Positions 19,184 to 27,080 of a DNA stretch of 64,000 nucleotides are shown here, piece after piece. The position numbers were made by a program, and so were the translations under genes. This DNA comes from Dolomitihabitans soli (GTDB lineage: Bacteria; Actinomycetota; Actinomycetes; Streptosporangiales; Streptosporangiaceae): assembly GCF_022213955.1 (NCBI RefSeq), contig NZ_JAKNTW010000013.1, positions 310,001-374,000 of the forward strand. The letters are read 5' to 3'. Within the stretch, counting starts at the first letter, position 1. Each line of letters begins with the position of its first letter. Under the pieces are notes generated by a model. The model was not told the origin of the DNA and made no database searches. It saw nothing but the letters and a program-made list of their open reading frames with translations.

Positions 19184-20041
19184 TTGAACCCCACGCTGAA
19201 GCGCTCGGCCCACGCGGTCTCGCTGTCCACGGGACGGCTGACCGCGGGCGGCCGGATGGTGCCCGGGTTCCTGATCGTCGGCGCGCAGCGCTGTGGGACC
19301 ACCTCGCTCTACCGGGCGCTGGCACAGCATCCCCTCGTGCTCAAACCGGTGCTGCGCAAGGGGGTGCACTACTTCGACATGGCCTACGACCGCGGCCCGT
19401 CCTGGTACCAGGCGCACTTCCCGCTCCGGGTCACCGCGTCACGACTACGCAGGAAGTACGGTCACCGCCCGCTGGCCTTCGAATCCTCGCCGTACTATCT
19501 GTTCCACCCGATGGCCACGCCCCGGATCGCCGGGGACATCCCCGACGTCAAGCTGATCGTCCTGGTGCGCGACCCGGTCGAGCGGGCCCATTCGGCCCAC
19601 ACCCACGAGTTCGCCCGCGGCTTCGAGAAGGAGCCCTGCTTCGAGCGGGCGGTCCAGCTTGAGGAGGAGCGTCTGGCCGGTGAGACGGAGCGGCTGTGCG
19701 CCGCCCCTCACGCCCTCAGCCACGCCCACCGGCACCACGCCTACCTCGCCCGCAGCCGCTACGCCGAGCAACTCGCCCGTCTCGACCCGCTCATCACCCG
19801 TGACCGCGTCCTCGTCCTCGACAGTGACCGCTTCTTCGCCACCCCCGAGCCGATCTACGACCGCGTCCTCGACTTCCTCGGCCTCCCGCACGCCGGCACC
19901 CCGGTCTTCGACCGCCACAACGCCCGCCCGCGCCCGGCCCCGGTCCCCGCCCACCTCCGGCGAACCCTCTACGACTACTTCGCCGACTGGGACGCCCTCC
20001 TCACCCCCTGGCTGACCGAAACCCCCTCATGGCGCCTCTGA
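19184..20041 (+). CDS. PAPS-dependent sulfotransferase (first of three)
   Basis: The enzyme transfers sulfate from PAPS, probably to a sugar hydroxyl of the exopolysaccharide or its lipid-linked precursor. The 5'-phosphosulfate loop is VGAQRCGTTSLYRAL near residue 32 and the 3'-phosphate motif is VLVRDPVERAHSAHTHE near residue 126, as in the heparan-sulfotransferase-like Sulfotransfer_1 group. HYFD and ESSPYYLFHP also fit that group. No signal peptide is seen. The start is TTG, chosen because AGGAG lies 8 nt upstream and no ATG is nearby. The end overlaps the flippase gene by 13 bp. Confidence 0.88.
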   Translation: MNPTLKRSAHAVSLSTGRLTAGGRMVPGFLIVGAQRCGTTSLYRALAQHPLVLKPVLRKGVHYFDMAYDRGPSWYQAHFPLRVTASRLRRKYGHRPLAFESSPYYLFHPMATPRIAGDIPDVKLIVLVRDPVERAHSAHTHEFARGFEKEPCFERAVQLEEERLAGETERLCAAPHALSHAHRHHAYLARSRYAEQLARLDPLITRDRVLVLDSDRFFATPEPIYDRVLDFLGLPHAGTPVFDRHNARPRPAPVPAHLRRTLYDYFADWDALLTPWLTETPSWRL

Positions 20042-21468
20042 CCCCCGGCAACCCCGCTCCCGCCCCGAGCGACCGGCCCCACCTCGCCCCCGACACGAAC
20101 CCCCCGCACAACCAGCCCCACCTCGCCTCCGCTGCCTCCGCCCGCCGCCTTGATCCGACGTCTAAGCACGGTGGGGCGCTCGGTGGGCTGGCCCGAGGTG
20201 GTCTGGCCGGGCTGCTGGGTGCCGTGACCGGCGCGGTGGCCCAGTTCCTCCTCGTCCTGGTGGTCACCCGCGCGCTCCCCACGGCACAGGCGGGCGCGTT
20301 CTTCACCGTCACCGCGCTGTGCCTGATGGCCGCCGGCATTCTCCGGCTGGACGCCGGCAACGGCCTGGTGTACGTCATCGCCCGCTCCCACCCTCACGAC
20401 CACCTCGGCATATCCGGATATATCCGGGCAGCGCTGATCCCCGTGGCCGCCTTCTCCCTGCTCGCCACCGCCGCCCTTCACCTCCAGAGCCACCACATCG
20501 CCGCCGCCACCGGCGTCCCCGCCACCTGGGTCCAGCTCCTCGCCACCGCCCTCCCCCTGATGGCCTGCGCGGATGCTCTCGTCACCGCCACCCGGGGATT
20601 CGGCGCGATGGGCCCGACCGTCATCCTCGACGGCCTGTTCCGCCCGCTCGCCCAGCTCGCCCTGGTCGCCTGCCTCGCGGTCACCGCCGACACCCTCCTG
20701 CTCCCCCTCGCCTGGGCCCTGCCGTACGTTCCGGTGCTGGTGCTGAGCGCGCTCTGGTTGCGACGCCGGGTGCCCCGCATGCCGTACCTGGCGGGGACGG
20801 GGCGCGATCTGTGGCGTTACACCGCGCCACGTGCGGTGGCCGGGGCGATCCAGGCCGTCTTCCAGCGGCTCGACATCGTGATCGTCGCGGTGCTCGCGGG
20901 GCCGGTCGAAGCGGCGTTCTACACCGCCGCCACCCGGTTCAAGGTCGTCGGCCAGCTCGCCGGTCAGGGCATCGCCCAGGCGGCGGCGCCCCGGCTGGTA
21001 CGCGCGCTGACCTGCGGTGACCTACCGGCCGCGCGCGAGCTGTACCAGGTGACGACCCTCTGGCTGGTCGCGCTGACCTGGCCGATCTGGGTGGCCTACG
21101 CGTTGCTCTCACCGTGGCTGCTGAAGATCTTCGGTGCCGGATACGATCGGGGCGCCCAGGTGGCCGTGGTGCTCGCCGCCACGATGATGGTCGCGTCGGC
21201 CTGCGGCCTGGTCGACGCGGTGCTGACTGCCGCCGGGCACACCGCCGCGAGCCTGGCCAACATGATGGCCGCCATCGCGGTCACCGTGGCCGTCGATCTG
21301 GTTCTCGTCCCGGTGCACGGCGCTCTGGGAGCCGCGCTCGGCTGGTCCGCGGGCGTCCTGACGAAGAACCTCCTCCCGCTCCTCCGTCTCCACCGCACCT
21401 ACGGCCTGCGCCCATTCGGCCGCCACAGCCTGTCAGCCCTCCACCCCCACACCTGGCGGTCCGCATGA
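20029..21468 (+). CDS. Wzx-like polysaccharide flippase (MOP superfamily)
   Basis: This membrane protein of 479 residues, after a proline-rich 45-residue cytoplasmic start, has about 12-14 hydrophobic segments. The pattern is that of oligosaccharide flippases, and RYTAPRAVAGAIQAVFQRLDIVIV is typical of the middle of Wzx proteins. It should move the undecaprenyl-linked repeat unit across the membrane for the neighbouring polymerase. It overlaps the sulfotransferase gene by 13 bp, so sulfation may precede or accompany translocation. Confidence 0.87.
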   Translation: MAPLTPGNPAPAPSDRPHLAPDTNPPHNQPHLASAASARRLDPTSKHGGALGGLARGGLAGLLGAVTGAVAQFLLVLVVTRALPTAQAGAFFTVTALCLMAAGILRLDAGNGLVYVIARSHPHDHLGISGYIRAALIPVAAFSLLATAALHLQSHHIAAATGVPATWVQLLATALPLMACADALVTATRGFGAMGPTVILDGLFRPLAQLALVACLAVTADTLLLPLAWALPYVPVLVLSALWLRRRVPRMPYLAGTGRDLWRYTAPRAVAGAIQAVFQRLDIVIVAVLAGPVEAAFYTAATRFKVVGQLAGQGIAQAAAPRLVRALTCGDLPAARELYQVTTLWLVALTWPIWVAYALLSPWLLKIFGAGYDRGAQVAVVLAATMMVASACGLVDAVLTAAGHTAASLANMMAAIAVTVAVDLVLVPVHGALGAALGWSAGVLTKNLLPLLRLHRTYGLRPFGRHSLSALHPHTWRSA

Positions 21469-21644
21469 ACCCACCGGCGCCCACGCACCCCCAAACCAAT
21501 ACGGCCCTCTCCACCCGGCCCCCAACCCGCCGGCACCACAGCAAATCTGCACATACCCCACCCACGCCCAACACGGCACATATCCCAGCCACCACGTGCC
21601 AGAGCGGCTCTCCGCAGCCAGCCCACACCAGGCGACCGGCATGA
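21465..21644 (+). CDS. Possible 59-residue spacer peptide, coupled at both ends
   Basis: An open frame begins with ATGA over the flippase stop and ends with ATGA over the next sulfotransferase start. The deduced peptide (MNPPAPTHPQ...) is proline-, threonine- and histidine-rich with no domain. GC at third positions is lower than in the neighbours, which argues against a real protein. The reading may serve only to carry ribosomes across the spacer. The first codons (ATGAACCCACCGGCG) resemble those of the next gene (ATGAACCCGCCGACC), suggesting a local duplication. Confidence 0.25.
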   Translation: MNPPAPTHPQTNTALSTRPPTRRHHSKSAHTPPTPNTAHIPATTCQSGSPQPAHTRRPA

Positions 21645-22576
21645 ACCCGCCGACCTGCGCGGGGGATCCGGTGGCCGGGGCGCCGGTGCTGGTCACCGGG
21701 CTGCCGAGAAGCGGGACCAGTTGGACGGGCAAGATGCTCGCGGCGGGCGGCCGGCTCGTCTACGTCAACGAGCCGCTGAACCCGCAGCATCCGCCCGGCC
21801 GTTCACCTGGCGTGCTCGACGCGACCGTCACCCACCGTTTCCAGTACATCTGCCCGGACAACGAGTCCGCCTGGCTGCCCGCCTTCACCGACACCGTCGC
21901 GCTCCGCTACCGCTACCTCGCCGAACTACGCCGCAACCGCTCGCCGTACGACCTGGCCAGGCTCGCCAGGTACGGCGTGGCCTTCGCGGCGGGGCGGGTG
22001 CTGGGCAGGCGTGCGCTGCTGGACGACCCGTTCGCGGTGCTCTCGGCCGGATGGTTCGCGGCGCGGCTGGGCTGCCGGGTGATCGTCCTGGTACGGGATC
22101 CGGTGTCGCTGGTGGCGAGTTGGCGGCGGCTCGGCTGGACCGTCTACCTGCACGAACTGCTCGAACAGCCGCTCCTCGTCCGCGATCACCCGGAGGCCGA
22201 GTCACTGCGCCCATTGATCGGCTCTCAGGACCACCTCGCCAAGATCGCCGCTCTGTGGCGGTTCGCCGGCACCGTGACCGATCGCCTCGTGGACCGCCAT
22301 CCCGGGATCCGCATCGTCCGCTACGAGGACCTCGCCGCCGATCCCCTCACGGGCTTCCGCCGCCTCTACGCCTGGGCGGACCTCCCCTGGTCACCCCGCG
22401 CCGAATCCCGAATAACCCAAGCCTGTACGGCAAGCAGCAGCACCACCGGACCCTTCGCCTGGACCGGTCTGTCCCGCACGGCCTTCCGCCCGATGGACTC
22501 CCGCCTGATCCCGGCCGTCCCCTCCGGCCTGTCGCCCGAGGAGATCACCCGCGTCCGCGAGCTGTCCTGCCCATGA
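21641..22576 (+). CDS. Sulfotransferase (second of three)
   Basis: The PAPS-binding 5' loop is VTGLPRSGTSWTGKML near residue 17 and the 3'-phosphate motif is VLVRDPVSLVASW near residue 146. YEDLAADP near residue 213 is a common sulfotransferase motif. The acceptor is not predictable; a sugar of the locus product is likely. The ATG at 21641 is preferred because it is followed directly by the conserved domain; an upstream ATG at 21596 would add 15 poor-quality residues. It ends the plus-strand operon, and its last 32 bp overlap the 3' end of the convergent GT26 gene. Confidence 0.85.
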   Translation: MNPPTCAGDPVAGAPVLVTGLPRSGTSWTGKMLAAGGRLVYVNEPLNPQHPPGRSPGVLDATVTHRFQYICPDNESAWLPAFTDTVALRYRYLAELRRNRSPYDLARLARYGVAFAAGRVLGRRALLDDPFAVLSAGWFAARLGCRVIVLVRDPVSLVASWRRLGWTVYLHELLEQPLLVRDHPEAESLRPLIGSQDHLAKIAALWRFAGTVTDRLVDRHPGIRIVRYEDLAADPLTGFRRLYAWADLPWSPRAESRITQACTASSSTTGPFAWTGLSRTAFRPMDSRLIPAVPSGLSPEEITRVRELSCP

Positions 22577-23600
22577 CCCTGCGCAACGCGCACGGCACCA
22601 GCAGCCGGAACGCGAACGGGAGATCGTCGATCAGATAGCGCCGAGCCAGCCGGCTCGGCTCGCAGAGCAACCGGAACAACCACTCCAGCCCGGAGACCCG
22701 CATCCACGCCGGCGCCCGCCGTACGGCCCCCGCGGCGAACCCGATCGCCGCGCCGCACCCGACGAACCACACTCCCGGCAGGTCCGCCCGCAGCGCGGCG
22801 ATCAGCCGGTCCTGCTTCGGGAACCCCAGCCCGACGAACACCAGCTTCGGCCCCGCGGCCACCAGCGCGTCCCGCACCCGCGCCACCTCCCCCGCACACC
22901 CCTCGAACCCGTACGGCGGCGCGTCCACACCCGCCACCTCCAGCCCGTCGAACCGGTCGGCCAGCACCCTGGCGGCGCTCTCGGGTGTGCCGGGCCGGCC
23001 GCCGAGCAGATAGATCGGGAACCCGTGACGCGCGGCGGCGGCCGACAACGACCAGATCAGGTCCGCGCCCGTGACCCGCTCGGGCAACGGGGTGTCCATC
23101 AACCGCGAGGCCCACACCAGCGGCATCCCGTCGGCCACCGCGATCTCCGCCCGTGCGAGCAGGCCGCGCACCGAGGCGTCCCGGCTCGCCGTCCGGCAGA
23201 TGTCCACGTTGGGCGTGACGATGTGCCCGCCCTCCCCGGCCCGCAACCCGGCCAGCACCCGATCGACCACCTGCCGCTGCGTGAGCGCGTCCAGGCCGAC
23301 CCCGGCCACCACCACCCGCCGGACGGCCCGCCCCACCCGAGCGGACGCCACCACGCCCCCACCCGCCACCCAACCCTGCCCCGGCACCTCAACCGGAACC
23401 CCGGCCACCACGTCCTCATTCAGCGCATCCGGCCTCCCTCCCACCACCGGCCGAACCACCCACCCCACCCCAGCCGACGCCACCACGCCCCCACCCCGGC
23501 CCGGCGCATCCACTGGAACCACGGCTGCCTGCCGGGTGGTCTTCTCGGCCTGGGCGGCGGAGGCGTCGGGAGTGGTGGCGAGAACGGAAGGTCGCTGCAT
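22545..23600 (-). CDS. WecG/TagA/CpsF-family glycosyltransferase (GT26)
   Basis: The enzyme adds an N-acetylmannosaminuronic-acid-like or related sugar to a lipid-linked intermediate. The GT26 core begins near residue 96 (VVVAGVGLDALTQRQVVD) and carries TPNVDICRTASRD, ADGMPLVWASRL, LLGGRPGTPE, VFVGLGFPKQDRLIA and the C-terminal GLEWLFRLLCEPSRL. Before the core lies an unusual region of about 95 residues made by an in-frame 132-bp tandem duplication. The ATG overlaps the preceding GT2 stop as TGATG. It is the last gene of the minus-strand polysaccharide operon. Confidence 0.88.
   Translation of the reverse strand: MQRPSVLATTPDASAAQAEKTTRQAAVVPVDAPGRGGGVVASAGVGWVVRPVVGGRPDALNEDVVAGVPVEVPGQGWVAGGGVVASARVGRAVRRVVVAGVGLDALTQRQVVDRVLAGLRAGEGGHIVTPNVDICRTASRDASVRGLLARAEIAVADGMPLVWASRLMDTPLPERVTGADLIWSLSAAAARHGFPIYLLGGRPGTPESAARVLADRFDGLEVAGVDAPPYGFEGCAGEVARVRDALVAAGPKLVFVGLGFPKQDRLIAALRADLPGVWFVGCGAAIGFAAGAVRRAPAWMRVSGLEWLFRLLCEPSRLARRYLIDDLPFAFRLLVPCALRRVMGRTARGRG
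23280..23515. repeat. 132-bp in-frame tandem duplication in the GT26 gene
   Basis: Two diverged copies encode a unit that begins PV(D/E)xPG and runs through GGGVVAS(A)xVG to DAL, with a 44-residue period. GGGVV starts at residues 36 and 80. The second copy runs into the true enzyme start, so the first copy is an extra N-terminal extension. Confidence 0.65.
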
Positions 23601-24538
23601 CAGATGCCGTGTCCTCGGGTGTGGAGGCGGATGAGGATGGTGGGGGCGGAGACGAGGCCGAGGGCGACGGCGACGGCCAGGGGGGCGCGGGGTTCGGTCA
23701 GGCGGGCGGAGGCGGCGCGCAGGGCCCAGCGGCAGGCTTGGCGGCGGTGTCCGAGCGCGGCGTGATGGAAGGCGAACTGGCCGTAGATCCGTGCGGCGCC
23801 CCGGGGATCGGCGGCCAGTTCCGGGTGCCGGGCGAGCATCCACTCCAGCCCGGCGATCCGGTCGGCCCATCGCGTGGCGAAGTCGGACGCGCCCCAGCGC
23901 ACCCGCACCAGCGGCCGGTCGACGTGCACGATCGGGTGACGCCTGGCCGCGCGGAGGGCGAGATCCCAGTCCTCGTTCTGTCCTTTGGGGGCGCTCTCGT
24001 CGGCCCAGAACGCGCCCCGCCTGAACACGAAGGTGGAGGAGTGCACCATGACCATCCGCGAGCGGGTCAACTGTTCGTGCGTGATCGTGTCGGTGCCCGC
24101 CAGCCTGGCGACCCTGCGCGTGCCGTACTCGACCTCGATGCCGCAGCTGGCGAACTCGGCGTGCGGGCGGGCGGCGAGCGCCGCCGCCTGGGCGCCCAGT
24201 TTGCCGGGAAGCCACTGGTCGTCGTCGTCGCAGAAGGCCACCAGGTCGGTGTCGAGGACGGCGATCCCGGTGTTACGCGCTCCGGGGAGGCCGGGGCTGC
24301 GCCGGTTGGCCAGCACGCGGACCCTGCCGCACTCCCGGAACACGGCTGTCTGGGCTGCCACCTCGGCGGGGTCGACGTCGTCGGCGACGATGACCACCTG
24401 CAGGCGACCGGGGTGATCCTGCCCGAGCGCGGCGAGCGTCGCGGCCCGCAGAAGATCGGGGCGGCGGCCCCTGGTCGCGATCACCACCCCGACGGAGGCG
24501 GGAACCGGGCCGTTGGCCAGGCGAGCCGGGGTCATCAT
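23600..24538 (-). CDS. Family 2 glycosyltransferase (GT-A fold)
   Basis: This nucleotide-sugar-dependent inverting glycosyltransferase probably extends the repeat unit. The fold starts VGVVIATRGRRPDLLRAATLAAL. The DxD-type metal site is FCDDDDQWLPGKL near residue 112, and NEDWDLALR near residue 185 is the catalytic-base region. The last part is a helix-rich tail with a hydrophobic stretch. Two adjacent ATGs (24538 and 24535) overlap the stop of the small membrane protein gene upstream; both keep coupling. It is followed by the GT26 gene with a 1-bp overlap. Confidence 0.86.
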   Translation of the reverse strand: MMTPARLANGPVPASVGVVIATRGRRPDLLRAATLAALGQDHPGRLQVVIVADDVDPAEVAAQTAVFRECGRVRVLANRRSPGLPGARNTGIAVLDTDLVAFCDDDDQWLPGKLGAQAAALAARPHAEFASCGIEVEYGTRRVARLAGTDTITHEQLTRSRMVMVHSSTFVFRRGAFWADESAPKGQNEDWDLALRAARRHPIVHVDRPLVRVRWGASDFATRWADRIAGLEWMLARHPELAADPRGAARIYGQFAFHHAALGHRRQACRWALRAASARLTEPRAPLAVAVALGLVSAPTILIRLHTRGHGI

Positions 24539-24810
24539 TCCGACCCGCGCAGCCGTACCGGAGGCGACATCGCCGCCCGCGAAAGCGCCGAACCACCACC
24601 GACCGAACCGATGACCGGAAGGCGCGCGAGCAAGGCCAGCATCGATACAAACCAGACCCAAGCAGACGCCGCCTCACGCAAGAACGCCGAACCACCACCG
24701 ACCCAACCGACGACCGGAAGGCGCGCGAGCAAGGCCAGCATCGATACAAACCAGACCCAAGCGGCCATCCACAAAAGCACCGCACCGACACCCGGGAGGC
24801 GTGGGGTCAT
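24535..24810 (-). CDS. Small membrane protein with duplicated transmembrane unit, unknown function
   Basis: I do not recognise this 91-residue protein. It consists of a short start and two near-identical 33-residue units, AWVWFVSMLALLARLPV followed by a VGGGSA turn, each with one predicted membrane helix. A polar tail closes it. The unit is duplicated in the DNA with a 99-bp period, so the second helix arose by in-frame tandem duplication. The ATG overlaps the upstream sulfotransferase stop (ATGA), and the stop overlaps the GT2 start, so it is placed as a true operon member. It could be a membrane anchor or assembly factor for the glycosyl- or sulfotransferases, but this is only inferred. Confidence 0.62.
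   Translation of the reverse strand: MTPRLPGVGAVLLWMAAWVWFVSMLALLARLPVVGWVGGGSAFLREAASAWVWFVSMLALLARLPVIGSVGGGSALSRAAMSPPVRLRGSE
24587..24764. repeat. 99-bp tandem repeat within the small membrane protein gene
   Basis: Two copies of about 79 conserved bases start at 24587 and 24686, a period of exactly 99 bp (33 codons). They differ at only a few positions, so the duplication is recent. Confidence 0.85.
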
Positions 24811-25715
24811 GGTCGTGCCCGGTGGTAGCCGTACTGGAGCAGGAGGGGCCAGGTGAGGGCGGTCACCAGGAGGCGGTGCCGGCGGGGGAGGTCGCGGCGC
24901 CAGGTCTCGTCGAAGGTCAGGGGGAGGTCGCCGACGGTGAAGCGCATGGGGTTGCCCGAGGCGGTGTGAGCGGTGCCGAGGCGGACCCGGGTGTCGGTGA
25001 GGAAGTCGAGGCGGGGGGCGAGTTCGAGGCGGGTGAGCAGGTGGGCGAAGGCGGTGCGCGGGGACGACAGGAGGTCCTCGTAGCGCATCCTGGTCACGGA
25101 GATCTCCCGGCTGGCGAGGAGTTCGAGCGCGAGGTTCTGCGTGGTCCAGTGGAACGCGGTGCGCGCCGGTGACCAGCGGCGCATCAGGGTGCCGTCTTCG
25201 GGGCGCTCGACCCGCCTGCGCCAGGAGTGCGCGACCGCGCGCGGGTCGCGGACCAGGTGCACGACGTCGACCTCGACGCCGGCGGCGGCCAGGCAGAAGG
25301 CGAGCGAGGCGTGTTTGCTGGAGTCGACGATCACCGGGGAGCCGGCGACCTCGCTGGCGGCGTCGTAGAGCCCACGGTAGAGCTGGACGTATTCCACCAG
25401 CTCGGGCGAGAGACGCGGTGGGATGCGGCGGGTGCGGTCGACCCGCTGCCGCAGGGCGATCGCGCGCCTGGCGAGGTCGGGCGTCCAGCCGCCGAATCCG
25501 CGCTCACCGACCTCGCACCAGAACGGGCAGTCGGGAAGCCGCACACCGCACCCGCAGGGCTCACCTGCGAGGATGCCGCGCGCCCAGAGGTGCACGACTT
25601 CGCCGAGCGGCACGACGCCCGGCACCTCGCCGAGCATGCGCTCAAGGAGGGTGCTGCCACTACGGCCGAGCCCGCCCAGAAAGATCACCCGGGCGGGCGG
25701 CGGACTGTTCGACAC
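24807..25715 (-). CDS. Sulfotransferase (third of three)
   Basis: The 5'-phosphosulfate loop FLGGLGRSGSTLLERML lies at residues 12-28 and the 3'-phosphate motif HLVRDPRAVAHSWRR near residue 153. VDSSKHASLAF and MRYEDLLSSP are further family motifs. A cysteine-rich stretch near residue 53 (PCGCGVRLPDCPFWC) is notable and might bind a metal or form disulfides. The 302-residue length is normal. Its spacer of 97 bp from cysN may hold a separate promoter. Its stop is coupled to the small membrane protein gene. Confidence 0.87.
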   Translation of the reverse strand: MSNSPPPARVIFLGGLGRSGSTLLERMLGEVPGVVPLGEVVHLWARGILAGEPCGCGVRLPDCPFWCEVGERGFGGWTPDLARRAIALRQRVDRTRRIPPRLSPELVEYVQLYRGLYDAASEVAGSPVIVDSSKHASLAFCLAAAGVEVDVVHLVRDPRAVAHSWRRRVERPEDGTLMRRWSPARTAFHWTTQNLALELLASREISVTRMRYEDLLSSPRTAFAHLLTRLELAPRLDFLTDTRVRLGTAHTASGNPMRFTVGDLPLTFDETWRRDLPRRHRLLVTALTWPLLLQYGYHRARP

Positions 25716-25812
25716 GGCACGGCCCCCACATGGTGGATACGGACCGTACCGATGCTAGTGCGGAGAGTAATCAGATGACCACGAAACCGCCAAAGGATCT
25801 ACCAGAAACGGC

Positions 25813-27078
25813 TCAGCTGCGCGCGTCGACGATCATGCCGGCGCCCACCGTGCTGTTGGTGGCCTCGTCGACCAGGATGAAGCCGCCGGTCATCCGGTTG
25901 CGGGAGTAGTCGTCGACGAACAGCGGCTGGGTGATCCGCAGCGACACCCGGCCGATCTCGTTGAGACTGAGCGACTCGGCCGACTCGTCGCGGTGCAGCG
26001 TGTTAACGTCGAGCCGGTAGTGCAGGTCGCGGACCAGGGCGCGGGCCGTACGGGTGGTGTGTTTGATCAACAGCTTGGAGCGGGGCATGAGCTTCGCGCC
26101 GTCGCCCATCCAGCAGATCATCGCCTCAAGCTCCTGGGCGGCCTCCGGCTGGTTGTTCGGCCGGCAGATCATGTCGCCACGGGAGACGTCGATGTCGTCC
26201 GCCAGCCGGATCGTCACCGACATCGGCGGGAACGCCTCGTCGACCGGGCCGTCGAAGGTGTCGATCGAGGAGATCCGGGTGGTGAGGCCACTGGGCAGGT
26301 GCATGACCTCGTCGCCCGGCTTCAGCACGCCGCCCGCGATCTGGCCCGCGTAACCGCGGTAGTCGTGGAAGGCGGGATCGGTCGCCTTCTGCGGACGGAT
26401 GACGTACTGCACCGGGAAGCGGACGTCGACCAGGTTGCGGTCGGAGGCGATGTGCACGTTCTCCAGGTGGTGCATCAGGGAGGTGCCCTCGTACCACGGC
26501 ATGCTCTCGGAGCGGGAGACCACGTTGTCACCGTGCAGCGCCGAGATCGGGATGAAGGTGAGGTCGGGCGCGCTCAGCTTCGAGGCGAACGCGGTGAACT
26601 CCTCGCGGATCTCGTTGAACCGGTCCTCGGAGTAGTCGACGAGGTCCATCTTGTTCACCGCGAGCACGAGGTGCGGCACCCGGAGCAGCGTCGTGAGGAA
26701 GGCGTGCCGCCGGGACTGCTCCAGCACGCCCTTCCGCGCGTCGATCAGGACGATCGCGAGGTCGGCCGTGGAGGCGCCGGTGACCATGTTCCGGGTGTAC
26801 TGGATGTGGCCGGGCGTGTCGGCGATGATGAACTTCCGCTTGGGCGTGGCGAAGTAGCGGTAGGCGACGTCGATCGTGATGCCCTGCTCACGCTCGGCCC
26901 GCAGCCCGTCGGTCAGCAGCGACAGGTCGGTGTACTCCGTGCCCCGGTCGCGGCTGGTGCGCTCGACGGCCTCCAGCTGGTCCTCGAAGATCGCCTTGGA
27001 GTCGAACAGCAGGCGCCCGATGAGCGTCGACTTGCCGTCGTCCACCGAGCCCGCGGTGGCGAAACGCAGAATGTCCAT
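25813..27078 (-). CDS. cysN: Sulfate adenylyltransferase subunit 1 (GTPase)
   Basis: CysN is the GTPase that drives formation of APS from ATP and sulfate by CysD. Elongation-factor-like motifs are G1 GSVDDGKSTLIGRLL, G3 DTPGH and G4 NKMD, followed by two beta-barrel domains. At 421 residues there is no fused APS kinase, which agrees with the separate cysC of this locus. It starts 2 bp after the cysD stop. No cysH or sulfite reductase gene is in the window, so the APS made here is more likely destined for sulfation than for cysteine synthesis. Confidence 0.96.
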   Translation of the reverse strand: MDILRFATAGSVDDGKSTLIGRLLFDSKAIFEDQLEAVERTSRDRGTEYTDLSLLTDGLRAEREQGITIDVAYRYFATPKRKFIIADTPGHIQYTRNMVTGASTADLAIVLIDARKGVLEQSRRHAFLTTLLRVPHLVLAVNKMDLVDYSEDRFNEIREEFTAFASKLSAPDLTFIPISALHGDNVVSRSESMPWYEGTSLMHHLENVHIASDRNLVDVRFPVQYVIRPQKATDPAFHDYRGYAGQIAGGVLKPGDEVMHLPSGLTTRISSIDTFDGPVDEAFPPMSVTIRLADDIDVSRGDMICRPNNQPEAAQELEAMICWMGDGAKLMPRSKLLIKHTTRTARALVRDLHYRLDVNTLHRDESAESLSLNEIGRVSLRITQPLFVDDYSRNRMTGGFILVDEATNSTVGAGMIVDARS

Positions 27079-27080
27079 GG

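Noticed and set aside
24587-24764. Possible CRISPR-like array from the two direct copies
   Set aside because: There are only two copies with a 99-bp in-frame period and no distinct spacers or cas genes. It is a coding duplication.
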